The notes below the pieces were generated by a model that worked only from the letters and a program-made list of their open reading frames with translations, searched no databases and had not been told where the DNA came from. A DNA stretch of 64,000 bases from Carettochelys insculpta. Its lineage: Eukaryota; Chordata; Testudines; Carettochelyidae. The stretch is taken from NCBI RefSeq assembly GCF_033958435.1, contig NC_134150.1, positions 36,947,501-37,011,500 of the forward strand, in the 5' to 3' direction. Position numbers and translations under genes: made by a program. Positions 34,077 through 46,215 of this stretch are shown piece after piece; the stretch's first letter is position 1; every line of letters begins with the position of its first letter.

Positions 34077-34087
34077 GTGAGATCACT
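34077..34087. repeat. Right 11 bp target-site duplication of the LINE
   Basis: It is identical to 30896-30906 and marks the 3' boundary of the LINE. Confidence 0.85.
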
Positions 34088-36050
34088 AATTAACCAATGT
34101 TTGAGTCCATCTTTGTTCAGTACCTTCAGGGATGGTTGAGAGAATTGCTTTTTTTTTTTTTTGGCTTTTATTATGAAGTTTCAAACCAGAATTGGTCATC
34201 TCAGGAGCAGACTGTTTTTTGACATGCCAACAGCAAAAACTTGGATGCTTTCATTCACCTTCCTGGTTCTTTTTACCAGGGTCCACACAGTTCCAACCCA
34301 GTCAGAAACCTCACCGAAGAATTTGTCTTGAAATGTATTCAGTCCACTCTTGCTTCTAGTGTCAATAATGGGAACAATTCAAGGTGAAAAGCAAAATTAG
34401 TCCTAACTTGTAAGATCCATAGGCTCAATCTATATTTCTGTATGTTACAAAGTGCCAGAAAGCTGTGGAGACAGGCTTCCAGCCTCCAGAGAGCACTATA
34501 ACTTTCTAACCATGCGTATCTGTTAATTTGTGTCTCTAGCACACTGATTTCCTAGCAGAGTGACTATTAGTCAACTGATGGTCGCTTAGAGTAACACAGG
34601 AGAGGATTAAGACAGAATCTTGGACTTTGAGCCAGGAGTACTTAGAAGTGACCCTGTTGCTGAAATAAATCAGTCAGCAGGAGATGGCAAAGCGTACAGT
34701 TCTTTGCAACTAGTCAGCCCCTTGCTGTTGATTCAGGAGCTGGTGGAGTGGGGGTAGGGGATAGATATGAAGCCTGGGGTCAGCCAGGCCCCCATGCTTG
34801 GTGTTAGGAAGAGGGAGTGGATGACAGTAGTGTAGTTCTGGTGACTGGGTATTGTCAGGAGATCGAGTAGCTCTCTAGACTCGATTCACCCATAACAGCT
34901 GTGCATAGCATCCTAGAATCAGAATGTTAACACTGCAGAGTCACGTCTGTCCATGTCCCAATCACAGTGTCACATGCTGCCCACCTTCCACCTGACTGCC
35001 CAGGGAATGCTGCAGCCGCCTGGGGAAGGAAAACAAAATGGAGAGAAAAGGCAGCAGACAGAGCATCACTGCACCACAAGCATCATTGTCATGGGTGTTA
35101 CTGCCACTGGCAGGCTTCTCCTTTGACTAATACCACCCAAACCCTAGTATCAGCCAGGAAACTCCACATCACTTCACAGAAGGGAAGAAAGAACAAAAGA
35201 AATGTCCGTCTTCTGCGGCAACAGCCCTCATCCTGTTCTGCTGCCACAGATGTCTACACAGCTACAAAACTCCTGCCGGCTCTGAGAGGTCCTTTCCCCT
35301 CTGACAACAGCCCTTCTGAGGAGGCCTTTCCTCTTGTATAACCAAGGTTTCTCCTGAATACTTCCTATTCCTACTGGTGCATGACTACTGGCCAGTAAAT
35401 CACAACCTGCCTACAGCTGTCTCAGACCAAAACTGTTAGATGTGCTCAATTATAAAAAGAAGGAAAAAAAACAAAACAAAAACTGCTCCTTCAGGAGACG
35501 AATTCACTCTAAGACATACTCAAAAGGTAAAAGTAAATGGCTGCCCTGCCTCTTTTCTTTGGTTTCCACAGGATGACAGATGTGGATCCCAACAGGAGAA
35601 GTAAAGTAAGCTCTAGATATTCAGGGCTCAAAATGACCTTAGAACTGACCTTGGTGCTGCAGGAAGTGGAGAGATGCCACAGCAGCTCTAAGGCACTGTT
35701 CATCTCCTTCACAATCTTGGGGGAATGGTTGGCTGCCCACTTGAGAGGAGCTTTGAAACTCCTATGGTAGAATAGGGCCCATCACGCTGGCTTGCTAGGA
35801 CACTGTGGATTCTGAAGAACAAATTAAGTCACACACATTCCATTCATATGTTGGGGGTACAATTCTGAAACAAGCAGGCTAAGAGACTGACTCGTTCACA
35901 GTGTTTTTATGGCATGGAGCCACATGCTGCTCTTCATCACACCCAAGTGCTGCGGTTTAAATCATGGAGGTTGCATAGAGCCAGGAGAGAGGGATTTGGG
36001 CCAGAGTTTCATAAGATCATTTTTCAAAAATGTAAAGGATGACAACTTAG
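34088..36050. other. Unannotated interval
   Basis: It contains a T-rich run at about 34150-34162 and an A-rich stretch at about 35457-35482. No gene or transposon recognised. Confidence 0.4.
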
Positions 36051-36242
36051 GGCTGGTCAACACTAGAAAGTTAGATCCCAGTTAATTGCTCAGGGGTGTG
36101 AAAAAAATCACACCCCTGAGAGACACAGTTAATTTGACCTAAGCCATGCTGCAAATAGTACTAGGTCAGTGGAGGAATTCTCCAGTCCATTTATCAATAG
36201 CCTCTCAGAGAGGTGGGCGTGGTACAGTGACAGAACCCCATG
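36051..36242. mobile_element. MITE fragment with central hairpin
   Basis: It begins GGCTGGTCAACACTAGAAAG. It carries a perfect 12 bp hairpin: the arm at 36089-36100 is the exact inverse of 36109-36120, around an eight-base A-rich loop. The text continues through 'gaattctcc' and 'agcctctcagagaggtggg' before changing to another repeat at about 36243, so its right end seems to be missing. Confidence 0.65.
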
Positions 36243-36450
36243 CTACTGATGTGGAAGGCAAAAGGGGCAGCTGCCCTGAGGCCTGGTGACTGAAAAGGGC
36301 CCAGGGCTCTTGGCAGCAGTTGGAGCCCAGGGCCATTTACTTTGCTGCTGAAGCCCCCCGGCAGTGCAGAGGGCAGGGTGGGGAGGCTAGCTCTCAGTTC
36401 TGCTCCTTCTGTCTGAGGCTCTGCCTCTTCTGGGGGACCCAAAATCACAT
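36243..36450. repeat. Dispersed repeat with CCTGGTGACT...GGGCTC core
   Basis: 'gggcagctgccctgaggcctggtgactgaaaagggcccagggctc' is the clearest match to 15677-15900. Downstream 'ctcagttctgctccttctgtctgaggctctgcctcttctggg' parallels 'cccttctgtccaaagctctgccccttcctgg' at 50340-50372. It directly adjoins the truncated MITE and the reverse SINE. Confidence 0.5.
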
Positions 36451-36452
36451 CA

Positions 36453-36655
36453 CATCGCATAGAGCTGGAAGGGACCTTGGGAGGTCATTGAATCCAGTCC
36501 CCTGAGCTCTTGGCAGGACCAAGAACTATCACTAACAGTTTATTTATTTATTTTTAAATATATATTTGCCCCCAAACCACCTCCTTGAAGATTAAACTCA
36601 CAACCCTCGATTTAGCAGTCCAACAATCAAACCACGGAGCTATCCGTTCCCCCTC
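36453..36655 (-). mobile_element. tRNA-derived SINE, reverse strand
   Basis: In reverse orientation the head reads 'ggaacggatagctccgtggtttgattg' (A box) and 'cgagggttgtgagtttaatc' (B box, at 36591-36610 on the plus strand). An AT-rich linker holds a TTTA-type run (about 36540-36566). The 3' tail is on the left ('catagagctggaagggaccttgggaggtcattgaatccag'), which is CR1-like. It has the same design as the SINE at 10579-10795. It adjoins the repeat at 36243. Confidence 0.8.
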
Positions 36656-37808
36656 TTGCTTGGACAAATCTGTCACCAGCCGTGACAGAACCCTTTCCAC
36701 TGATATAGTAAACATCTACACTGATGTGCCACAGCACCTTCAGTGCTGACTTGGCCTTTGATTTCTGAATCTCTGAAAAGCCTTGGATTTGAAATCTGTC
36801 AAGCGACAGTAAAGGAGATGTTTCACTTTTATCTGAAGCTTGCCAACCAACCATCACTATCCCACACTCCAGAGCGTATATCGTTAGCAATTACTTCTGG
36901 CCCAAAGGGTTTCATTCTCAACAGACACATTCTGCAACCCTCACACACATTGTATAGCCCACTGACTCCAGCAGGACCATTTGTGGGAGTAAGTGGTTGG
37001 TAACACTAGACTGACAGAACTTGAATCCCAATCAGCTGCCAAGACTCACAGCTGCTATCTCCTTGCATTTTATTTACCCAGGCAATGTCTGTAGACTATG
37101 CAAAGGAAAAGTGCCAACTTGATATCTCTGCCCAGTAAGATTTAGCAGTATCAGCTCTTCTACTAACTCAGCATCACAATTTCCGCACACGCCTCACAGC
37201 CTCCCCTCGTGTTTGTCTGTAATTTATATGCTTTCCCAAGCATGTCTTCCCACGGGATGTGTATTCAATCATAAGTATGTGTTTACTCCTTTTTGACCAG
37301 AACCTACTTTCAGATTTGTTGTGGCTATTTTTCCTGGCAATACAAGTTGCTGTTGCAAGGATTCCCTGTGGAAATGTCCTGCTCATCCCTGCTTTGCCTT
37401 CTGGTGATAGATAGCATAATTGTAAGTCCTTTACCTACTTCCACTTTTTTTCTCCTTTCTCTGAAGCTGCTTAGTTCTTACAAAAATAAAATACCTCTCC
37501 TCTGATGGAAAGAGACAGCACTGTTGTCAATATCTTTTTTTATTTTCGCACTTCCCCTGCCATCTGGATCCACTCTGTAGCAAATTGCTGCTAACGAGTG
37601 TGGGGCATTAAAAAGGATGCTCAAATCTTTCCCTGGGGCTCGCCTCTTACACAGATAATGTCGATCAGCATTAAGGAAGGGTCAATGGCAGAACTGGTTT
37701 AAATCAAGGTAGACTTTTTGAGGCGGTAGGGAAGAGACCATACTCTTCCAAGCTCCATCCTCAAACTCAGCTCCATTCTTGTGGATCCTCAGAATGGAAC
37801 CCCACTAA
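36656..37808. other. Unannotated interval
   Basis: No feature supported. The frames at 36627-37003 and 37174-37505 have no recognisable domain. Confidence 0.4.
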
Positions 37809-38126
37809 GGCTGTGGCCACACTAGCCCCTCCTTTTGGAAGGGTTATGGTAATGAGGCACTTCAGGATTTGCTAATGAGGCGCTGCCATTTATAAACCAT
37901 CTGGTTTTGGGAATAAGGGGATTTCGAAATCAGGGGTCCATTTTGAAAGGCCCCCGGCTATACAGGAGCCTGCGTTTCGAAACTAGCAGTTTTGAAGCAC
38001 ATGCGCCTGCCATTATGCTAATGAGGTACTGCATATTCATGGAAGCACCTCATTAGCATATCCCAAAGTGCCACATCACCATAGCCACCCCCCTCCCCAA
38101 AAGGAGGGGCTAGTGTGGCCACAGCC
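37809..38126. mobile_element. Harbinger-like MITE with perfect 30 bp ends and TAA duplication
   Basis: The first 30 bases (beginning GGCTGTGGCCACACTAGCCC) are the exact reverse complement of the last 30, and the flanks are TAA at 37806-37808 and 38127-38129. The interior is palindromic, with 'GCTAATGAGGCGCTG' and 'CACCTCATTAGC' arms, and is related to 14893-15286. The unmutated ends suggest it is among the youngest insertions in the window. It encodes nothing. Confidence 0.9.
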
Positions 38127-39022
38127 TAAGAGTCAGTGGTATAGAGGTTCCAAGTGAGACTGTAGCTGCTCCTTCGGCTTCACAAAATTGTTCTTTGTCA
38201 GTGGAGTTTGAATATGCCCAGAGGAACTCTCACACTTTTGGCATTGATGCCTTTCAAGGGGACAAAAGGGAAAGTAAATCCCAGGAGTTTGTGGTAGCAA
38301 AGTAATGAAATTTGCAAATCTACCATCCCCCTTTCCTTCCATGAATATTTGAGAGTCTTTCCCATGAAAGACTAATAAATAATACTATTAGTGTATAAGG
38401 TGCTCCAGGACTGCTTTGCCTTGTGTTAAGAGGAAGATGAAGTTCACAATGCTAAAATGCATAGGCTCATTTGAGGTTCACATTTCAGAGATTTCTTTAC
38501 GGCCAAAACAGCTAGCAACTTCCTCCTATTAAAGAAAGAACAAAGGAAAGCCGAAAGTATGAGGAGCAACAGCTCCTGAGAGGTGCTACAATGCTGCCCA
38601 CTTCAGGCTGAACCACAGTTTGGTCCCTGATTGAAACCAAACAATCTGGTTTTTAAAGTATTTCTAATCAGACTCTCTCTCGCCTCCTCTTGGTTCTGTC
38701 TCTATCTATGTGTTGATAATATGACAGTCCATAGGACATATCTGATAGCCTCTGCTTATTCCTCAGTGGGCCTTCTAACACACACTGCACTCTGGGATGA
38801 TGGCTGATAGAGATGGGATATGGGAAGTTTGACTTCAGAAATATTAGGACACAATGGAGTCTGCCAAAGCCATGTCATTTTGTCAGTAAAACCAAGGAGC
38901 ATTAAGGTTCCAAGAAAATATGGTGCTCACTAGAGCTAATTTGTGGAGGAAATTGCAGGATACCTCAACGTGGTCAGGGAGATAAAATGCTATACAGGAT
39001 TTCTGAACCACTAAACATCTCA
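38127..39022. other. Unannotated interval
   Basis: At about 38370-38410 the text 'attagtgtataaggtgctccagga' faintly resembles a SINE/LINE tail ('ctctaaggtgccacaag'), too weak to annotate on its own. Nothing else recognised. Confidence 0.4.
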
Positions 39023-39307
39023 GGCTGTATCTATAGTAGACATGGATGTCAACTGCAGATATGCGATTTTACCTATGCCAATTGTATAACTAAAATTGAA
39101 ATATCTATGTTCAGCTAATTTGTCTGTCTTAACAGGGGAAGGTCAATGGGAGAGTTTCTCCCTTACACCTTCCTTACTCCTTGCCTCTCACGAGGAGCAC
39201 GGAGGTTGACTCTGACCTCTGAGGGCTTGATTTGCACATGTTTGAAGTCAAACCCTGGAAAATTGAGACTGAGCAGGTCAATCTTCCGCAGTAATGTAGA
39301 TTAAGCC
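39023..39307. mobile_element. Harbinger-like MITE, TCA duplication
   Basis: The ends GGCTGTATCTATAGTAGACA and reverse complement GGCTTAATCTACATTACTGC pair imperfectly. The flanks are TCA at 39020-39022 and TCA at 39308-39310, a perfect three-base duplication. It is the best-preserved copy of the family also present at 4879-5103 and, inverted, at 917-1187. Confidence 0.75.
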
Positions 39308-41323
39308 TCAGTGTCGCTATCTGTGGCCCTATCCCATATATTCCTGGAGTATCAGCAAACAAACCAACTTGCACCTGGATTAGGCCTTTTCCTTATCTCC
39401 CTTGGCAACCTCTCTACTTATTCTCAAATTAGAATGATTCAATGCTTTCTGGTTGCTCAAGAATGGAATGTCAATTACTCTTTCTTTAATAAAAAGGGTT
39501 CTTTAGAGGATGAATTGCGGTCTCATTTTTATTTAAGTAATATAATAACGACCTTTTAAAATGCTTATTACTGTATAGATTTTCTCTCTCTGCCATTGAC
39601 TCTCTCAACACCACACAATATATTTTAGTCTTTGGCAAAGACTTAAATGTTCTAAGCTAGCAGTTTATGTCTATTTTATTAATGCATATGCCAAGATTCA
39701 ATATCCGATTCAGCCAGAGAAGGGCCAGATTCTGCTGCCTTTACTCCTCTTTATTTAACTGTCTGGTGAGCCCCAGTGACTTCTCTTGGACCATTCAAAC
39801 AGTACGGCACACTCGTCATGAGCAAGAATAGCAGTGATATAGAAACCAGACTGAGAGATTACGCGATAGGGAGAAGTTCGGTGCTTACTGAAAGGTGATG
39901 GCATCTGAAAGGGGTTACTGTGTTTGCTTCCTTAGTAGTTGCTGACCTTATGGGATAGTCAAAATCATTCCTCTGTTTCATCATTCTTCTCTCTAGAGCA
40001 TCACCATATTAATGGAAGATGACACACCATCAGGTTCTGCGGAAAACTGTTCCACAATGTTAAATCAGGCACACAGCTATCTTCAGTCCTTTCAGTATAA
40101 TAAGCTTATACAGTTGCCATGTCACCAACTATGTTGGTTGGCACCATCCCACATTCACTTTTTTGTGGTTAGGCTCATTGCATTGTTTTTCAGCCCCTTC
40201 ACAGACTGGCCATTCCTGGTTTAAAAAAAGTACTGCTTGAGCTGAATTTGAATTGCTGTGGAAGAGGAACATCACCTGCAAACATTCTGAGATGCCAGAC
40301 ACATTATCCAAGTTAACCTTACAAAATGTGCTTTCATGTTTAGATGACGCTTTTTAAAATATCCCCACACGCAGGAACAAGAACAGGCTTTTTTCATATT
40401 GACTGCAGTGCATGCAATTTTATTGTCAAATGTAGCCTAGTTTGTGTGTAGGGAAAATTAAAGGCAATAAACCTCACAAGCCTTCGATTGCAGCTGTGCT
40501 TTATTTCTACCGTATTGTGAGTGTGATTTGAGTGGTAACGGCTGGCATTAGTAAACTATTTTGAAGAAGATGAGTGCATGATAAAATAAGGAGCAATTAA
40601 ACCTCAAGCAGTGAGATGCTGTCAATGATAAACTATTGTCTAGCGGCGTAAACCTGACTCAATATTACCTCAACCTCCATCTGCTTCTCTCTCTTAGCAA
40701 GATTTGAAGCTATAAAAGTCAACTGCCTTGACTAAGCATAAGGAAAAGAGGCATTTTTACAGTTTACTGAGGGGGTAAGAGTACAAATAGCTCACCTGCA
40801 ATTTGCCGTCAGCCATTGTACTAGAAAAATAAGAACGTGATGTATTTTGACATGTAGATCATCAATTCCAGTGCAACTGTGCCAGACAAAATAAACCATT
40901 AATAATAATAGGAATAATAATGATAAATTTCAAGATATTTGGCCATTGCTGATTTTAGAGACTGTGTATTTTTTCTTGTCTTGCAAATCACTTAAAAAAT
41001 TTGTCAAACCACTACTGAAAGTCTAAGGATATCAAATATGGAAGTTTTGAGGTCTGAATTAGTCAGACTATAGGTCGGAATTAAATACTTAATCAACTTT
41101 TGTGTTATAGGTTCCAGAGAACAGCAGGTGATATATGACAAGGGACAAAACCCTCAAAGTTATGAGTTAAGTTCAGACTTAGCAGGTGGCAATTCATTTC
41201 AGACAAAATAAGAAACTTCTTCAGTTTTTACTCTCATTCTGAACTACTTTGACTTTTTTTTCCTTCCAGTTTCTGTCCAGGGATGGAACTATTGTGGCTG
41301 GATTCCCATGCAAGAGAGTCCTG
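39308..41323. other. Unannotated interval
   Basis: An AAT-rich stretch lies at about 40894-40926. No gene or named repeat recognised; a candidate for unique host sequence. Confidence 0.4.
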
Positions 41324-42013
41324 CAGGTTGGACCTCCCTGGTACAGCACCACGGGAACCTGACTGGTCCCAAATGAGGGAGTTTTCCAGACCAGGGGAGG
41401 TCAGTACCAGTCTCTCTGATGCCAACCAGGCTGGGGAAAGGGTTGCCAGCCTCCCAGCCATTGGGCTCCCCTCCTGGACATGCCACCAGGTCTGACACCA
41501 GCTGTGCCACCAGTCCCAGCTGTGCTCCAGAACCCAGACACCAGTTGCCTGGTCCTGGCTCCTTTTTCGGCCACGCTGCTGGTCCTGTTCCCAGCTGTCC
41601 TGGCATCTCAGCCCTGGCTCCCTGGCCCCACCTGTGCTCCTGGCGGTGCCATAAACCCCACTCCCAGCTGTGGCATTGGTCCTTGCCTCTGCTTCCAGTG
41701 GCACTGCTGGCCCTGGCCCCAGCCCCAGCTTTCTGGCCTCCCGCCCCAGCCCTGACTCCAGATGCAGTGCCTGGGTTCTACTGTCTGTGCCACTGGCCCC
41801 AGCCACAAACCGCACACCTTCTGCCAGCAGCACCCCTGGCCTAAGCCCCTGATGTTGACTGTGCTGCAGGCCCTGGCCATCCATTCCCAGCTCCTGCAGC
41901 CGACTGTGCTACCAGCCCCAGCCCTGGCCACACTCCCAGTCCATGCTGCCAGCTCCCTTGGTAGGCCACAGATCTTGCTGGACCAGATTGTCCAGGACCA
42001 GAAAGGTTCAACC
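41324..42013. mobile_element. Tigger-like element with GC-rich interior
   Basis: The left end CAGGTTGGACCTCCCTGGTA pairs with the right end, reverse complement GGTTGAACCTTTCTGGTCCT. The interior is C/T-rich, with repeated 'ccagc', 'ctggc' and 'tgtgcc' words like those in 1842-2266. The long overlapping frames on both strands (41234-41884 and 41608-42291 reverse; 41419-41844 forward) come from this low-complexity composition and show no transposase motif. Confidence 0.65.
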
Positions 42014-42254
42014 AATAGCAGTGTTTTCAGCTTGGGCCAGATACGGAAGTGACTTGTAACGCACGAGAAAGCTTGTGTGAGCCTGAGTGGATGAAGGTTG
42101 GAGATGCATCTTTTTGGTGCTGATGCAAATTGAACCCAAACTCTGGATACACTGAAATTCTTGTTCAAGTTGTTTAATGAATGCATAGAACCTAAAGTGA
42201 GGTGCTTTGTGGATAGAGAAATAGAAACCATTATCGATTGTGGTGCAGAGCTTA

Positions 42255-42392
42255 CTTCTAAGGTCCTTTTCCTTAAGTCCCAGCTTGACAAAGTCCTGGC
42301 TGGGATGATTTAGTTAGGGTTAATCCTGCATTGGACAGGGAGGCTGGACTTGACGACTTCCTGAGGTCTCTTCCAGCCCTAGGATTCTATGA
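42255..42392 (+). mobile_element. CR1 LINE 3' end
   Basis: 'aagtcccagcttgacaaagtcctggctgggatga' is followed by 'gctggacttgacgacttcctgaggtctcttccagccctaggattctatgat', the typical CR1 3' terminus. It is only about 140 bp, severely 5'-truncated. Confidence 0.85.
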
Positions 42393-42674
42393 TCCTGACC
42401 AGGGATCTGCTAATCTGGCTTGGTGCCCAAACTCCACATTCCAGTGCAGGATCAAGGGTGAGTTGTAATTCTGATGTAATGAGTGAAAGCAACAGCCAAC
42501 AGGGAGATGCCATGTACTTTTGTTAAATGCTCTGCTACACCGCACAGCTATAGGTGACATGTTCAAAAGCACTCTGCGCCCACCTAACTTGGGTCCCACT
42601 GAAGTCTGTGGACAAATGCTCATTCACTGCTGAGGATTTTTCTTTTTTTGGGGGTGGGGGGGAATCAACCACCC

Positions 42675-42748
42675 CCTGGGTGAAATCCTATCTTCATCTA
42701 AACTGAAAGGAGATTTGCCACTGACTTCAACGGAACTAGAATTTCACA
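42675..42748. repeat. Short palindromic repeat
   Basis: 'gggtgaaatccta' at the left and 'ctagaatttcaca' at the right are inverted copies around 'gccactgacttcaacgg'. It resembles short amniote repeats with a 'ttgacttcaatgg' core. Confidence 0.5.
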
Positions 42749-45122
42749 TATGTGCTTATAAAAAAATGTAGCTTTACCTCTCCCTCTGTAATGCTGAATT
42801 CCTTTCCTATACCATTAGAACTCTTTTTAAAAGTTTGTGTTTAATTCTACAACAATTTTGAACACAGATTTAGTTTTATTCCAACAGACTGTGCTTGTTA
42901 ACACCAAGGAGTACTGAAATATAATGATCATCATACTTTTATGATCTTTGGATTGGCATCTTAGATCAACCCTCCAATTAAATATAATTTGGGAACAAGC
43001 CATCATTCAAAACAACTGTAGGCTGATTAAGAAATTAATTATTTGATAGATGTGAGTGAAATCCTTCAGTAAGCTCAGATGTGCAGTCTATAGAGATATG
43101 ACACTTTGCCCTTCCACATATAGTAATGTACGTTAAATATAGGTACTAAAATCTATGGAAAACAAAAACATAATACATAGGTGGTGTTCTCTCTAGTAAT
43201 TCTCTAATACTAGTCTATTTAACGGGAAACACTGGTAGCAAAATAGGCTGAAATATGATAAGGAAAAAAAAAACCCTTCATATATTCCCCTATGTCATCT
43301 TAACAACAGCTGATCTATTACAATGGTGCGCACTTTTAACTGCAAGTAAAATAGCCATTACACTTGTAACATTTTATGTGAAATGTTATTGGAAAGAAAA
43401 TAACTTTGACAATATATATTTGAAAAATTGTTGCTCTTATTCAGAATTCACGAATGCAGTCTTCCAGCAATGTATCAAGTCTATAGTATGTCTTCCATCA
43501 CACTGCCTTTTCGGTAACAGTTAAACTGATGTTCCCTGGCTTACAAAATATTGAAAGCTGAGGAACAGTCCCTCCCTCCCCCAAAATAGTTTGCTTAGTT
43601 GTTTTTAAAAAAGGTCTTTCAAACAAATATGAAGTAAAAAATAAATACAGGGCTCTAGGGAATCCAGGAATGTTGCAGAACTGATACAAACACAGTTTTT
43701 AACACCATTTAAGCACGTGCTCTGGAGAATGAATGTGTATTAATTATAAAGAATGCAGAGTAAGTGCAACTGTGCCTGATTTGCATCTGGTTCAGCTGTT
43801 ATTTCTCTTTCCATAGTGTGGAAAGAAATTTCACAGATATTTAGTGGAAGACAATAACAATGGTCCTGCCCAAATAGACAGCAGTGAAGTAATTATCTTA
43901 GTACCAATCATTCCTTGCACAAAACACCACTAGCAGCACATTGTTCTTGCCAAATTAAGACTGAGAAGTTAAATAATAAGGTACTGAAGAAATCAGACAG
44001 TAATGATTAGAAGAACCTATTTTGTGGTGGCTGGGTAGCTGAGAAGACTGATATTATGCTATAGAGCCTTTCATTATTACAGCATGGCATCAAACCCATT
44101 CCCTATTGTGTTTGTTCTGACGTGCTCACTAGCAAACGTGGTCTGGCTGAGTGGTTAAAGTCCATTTCCTGGTGGAGGTCACCACGTGGCATGGAATGGT
44201 TACACCCAAGTGCTTCACACCCATAAAAGATGTGCATAGAGCAATGGATTGATGTGCATAGTGCTGATATAGGGAAGGGCCAATTTTATATTTCATCTTC
44301 CAGATGGAATTCACTGAAAGAAAACATTTGGCTGCTGTGACTCACTGGGGTGGCAGAAAGTGTGCTAGGGTTAAACTAGCCCATCCTGAACGATTTACTA
44401 AACTCAATCTGCCTAAAGAAATAGCAGGATGGGATTTGAGAGTTCCATAAACAGATACTGAATAATAACCCCAGAGCAACCTGTTTATAAGAGGCCAGTG
44501 GCCACACATCTTATAGAAACAGATGAAGGTAAAGACAAGTTATCTTTTTGATTAATAAATGTATAACACTGTTATTTTCCTCAGTGTGAATTTTTACATT
44601 ACTGTAAAATAATTCAGCTTCTCTATTAAAATTCCCCATTTTTCTCATACATAGTTAGCCAGGGATTTTTATGTTAGACTTTCAAATAAATGTGTTTTAT
44701 CTTGTTTCTTCACCTGCTAAAGGTAAACGTATTATCATTTTGCTGTGATAATGTAATGCTCGTTCAAAATGAGTAGTGAACCCAGAGGCTTCCATTATCT
44801 AACCAGAGTATTTCTTCTTGAAATCTACCAAAGAACAAACGTCTAGCAAGTTGAAGGAATGGCAAAGTTGCTCTGGTTTATTTTATTTTTTTCATTGACT
44901 ACATATTTGACAATGCCCTTGAACTACTAGAGCAAATATAACTTGTAAGAACCCAGTGCTAGACTGAGGGGTGAATTATAACGTTTGGATGTGGACATGG
45001 AATTGACAGACCTCAAAGTTTGGGGACAGCAGATCTGGGGTTTTGATTGTAACTTATCCCTGCTCCAGAGAACCCCGAGAAACACTCAATGATAACCCGA
45101 GTGACCTTTTTATAAGGGGTTA
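42749..45122. other. Mostly unannotated interval
   Basis: No gene recognised. A fragment at about 44460-44508 is similar to 45090-45135. A tRNA-like 'tggctgagtggttaaag' at about 44141-44157 is not accepted as a tRNA. Confidence 0.4.
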
Positions 45123-45461
45123 GTGGCCACACAAGCATCTAAAAGAGTGTTACAAAGAGGAGAGAGGAAAAGAACTTTCTCCTTTGCCTCTGATGATAGG
45201 ACAAGAAGCAATGGTCTTACATTGCAGCCAGGGAGGTTTAGGCTGGACGTTAGGAGAAATTTCCTATCAGGGTGGTTAAATACTGGAATAAATTGCCTAG
45301 AGTTGTTGCAGAATCTCCATCATTGGAGATATTTAAGAAAAGGTTGGATAAATATCCGACAGGGATGATACAGATGGTGCTTGGTCCTGCCATGAGGGCA
45401 GGGGACTGGACTTCGCCTTTTGATGTCCCTTCCAGTTCAAGTATTCTATGATTCTATGAAA
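45123..45461 (+). mobile_element. CR1 LINE 3' end
   Basis: The frame 45123-45368 contains 'RTRSNGLTLQPGRFRLDVRR' and 'NFLSGWLNTGINCLELLQN', the last part of CR1 ORF2. It is followed by 'ggatgatacagatggtgcttggtcctgcc' and the terminus 'tattctatgattctatga', the 8-base-repeat end of CR1. This terminus differs from the 'TTCTTATGTT' end at 3199 and 25505, so at least two CR1 subfamilies are present. Confidence 0.85.
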
Positions 45462-46215
45462 CACACAGAAACATGCACACAGACACAAGGGCCAGATTCT
45501 CATTCGCACTGAGGTTATTTTACATTAACCTGGTAGTATAAATTTGGCTGTAAATTACAAACATACTACCAGAGCAGTGTAAAGAGATCTTAGCTTTATT
45601 AAGAATAAAAGCCACAACTTTAGATATGTCATTACACATACACACCCACACCATCCCCAGTAGACGCAAAATGTGCACACACAAACACACAAAAATGCAT
45701 GCCTGTTGCTCCAGCTACAGGAGAGAAGAGAATAAAACTAGGCTGGTATAAATCAAGTGTGGGACCTGCAATAATTCTTAACAACCACTGAGGGGAAAAA
45801 GTTTCAAAATACGTGTGCTATAAATAAAATATACAAGGGGTTGCTGCAAGTGCAGTATTGATCCCCGTTTGAAATGGAGATGTATATAACTGCAGTGCTG
45901 GCATTCGTTGGTTTGTGAATTGACAGTAAGTCCCCAGTTTACCAGTATCCAAATTACTATTCTGCACATGGCCAGTTGGAGGGAAGTCATTAATTAAGCT
46001 GACTTCTTTACTCAGGTGGTGAAAGCAGAATTATACCACAATGCCCCTTGGTGGACTTTCTGCAAACTGATGGGTAAAAATAAATCTCTCAGTGATTGGA
46101 AGTCAGTCCTTTAAAACCATGTTTCTTAAACTGCGTTCTGCGGAAGGCTGGTGTTCTGTGAACAACTTGCAGCTGTGCTGTGAGCGTCTGACACTCTTTT
46201 GGTATTATACACTAA
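45462..46215. other. Unannotated interval
   Basis: CA-rich text occurs at about 45630-45700. At about 45486-45530 'aagggccagattctcattcgcactgagg' resembles a common short amniote repeat. Nothing firm. Confidence 0.35.

Noticed and set aside
41234..42291. Two reverse frames of 216 and 227 codons
   Set aside because: They lie inside or across a Tigger-like element with low-complexity GC-rich interior, overlap each other and a 141-codon forward frame, and contain no transposase or other domain.
44137..44215. Possible tRNA gene ('tggctgagtggttaaag')
   Set aside because: The A-box-like text is not followed by a matching B box or acceptor stem at the right distance, so it is at most a decayed SINE head.
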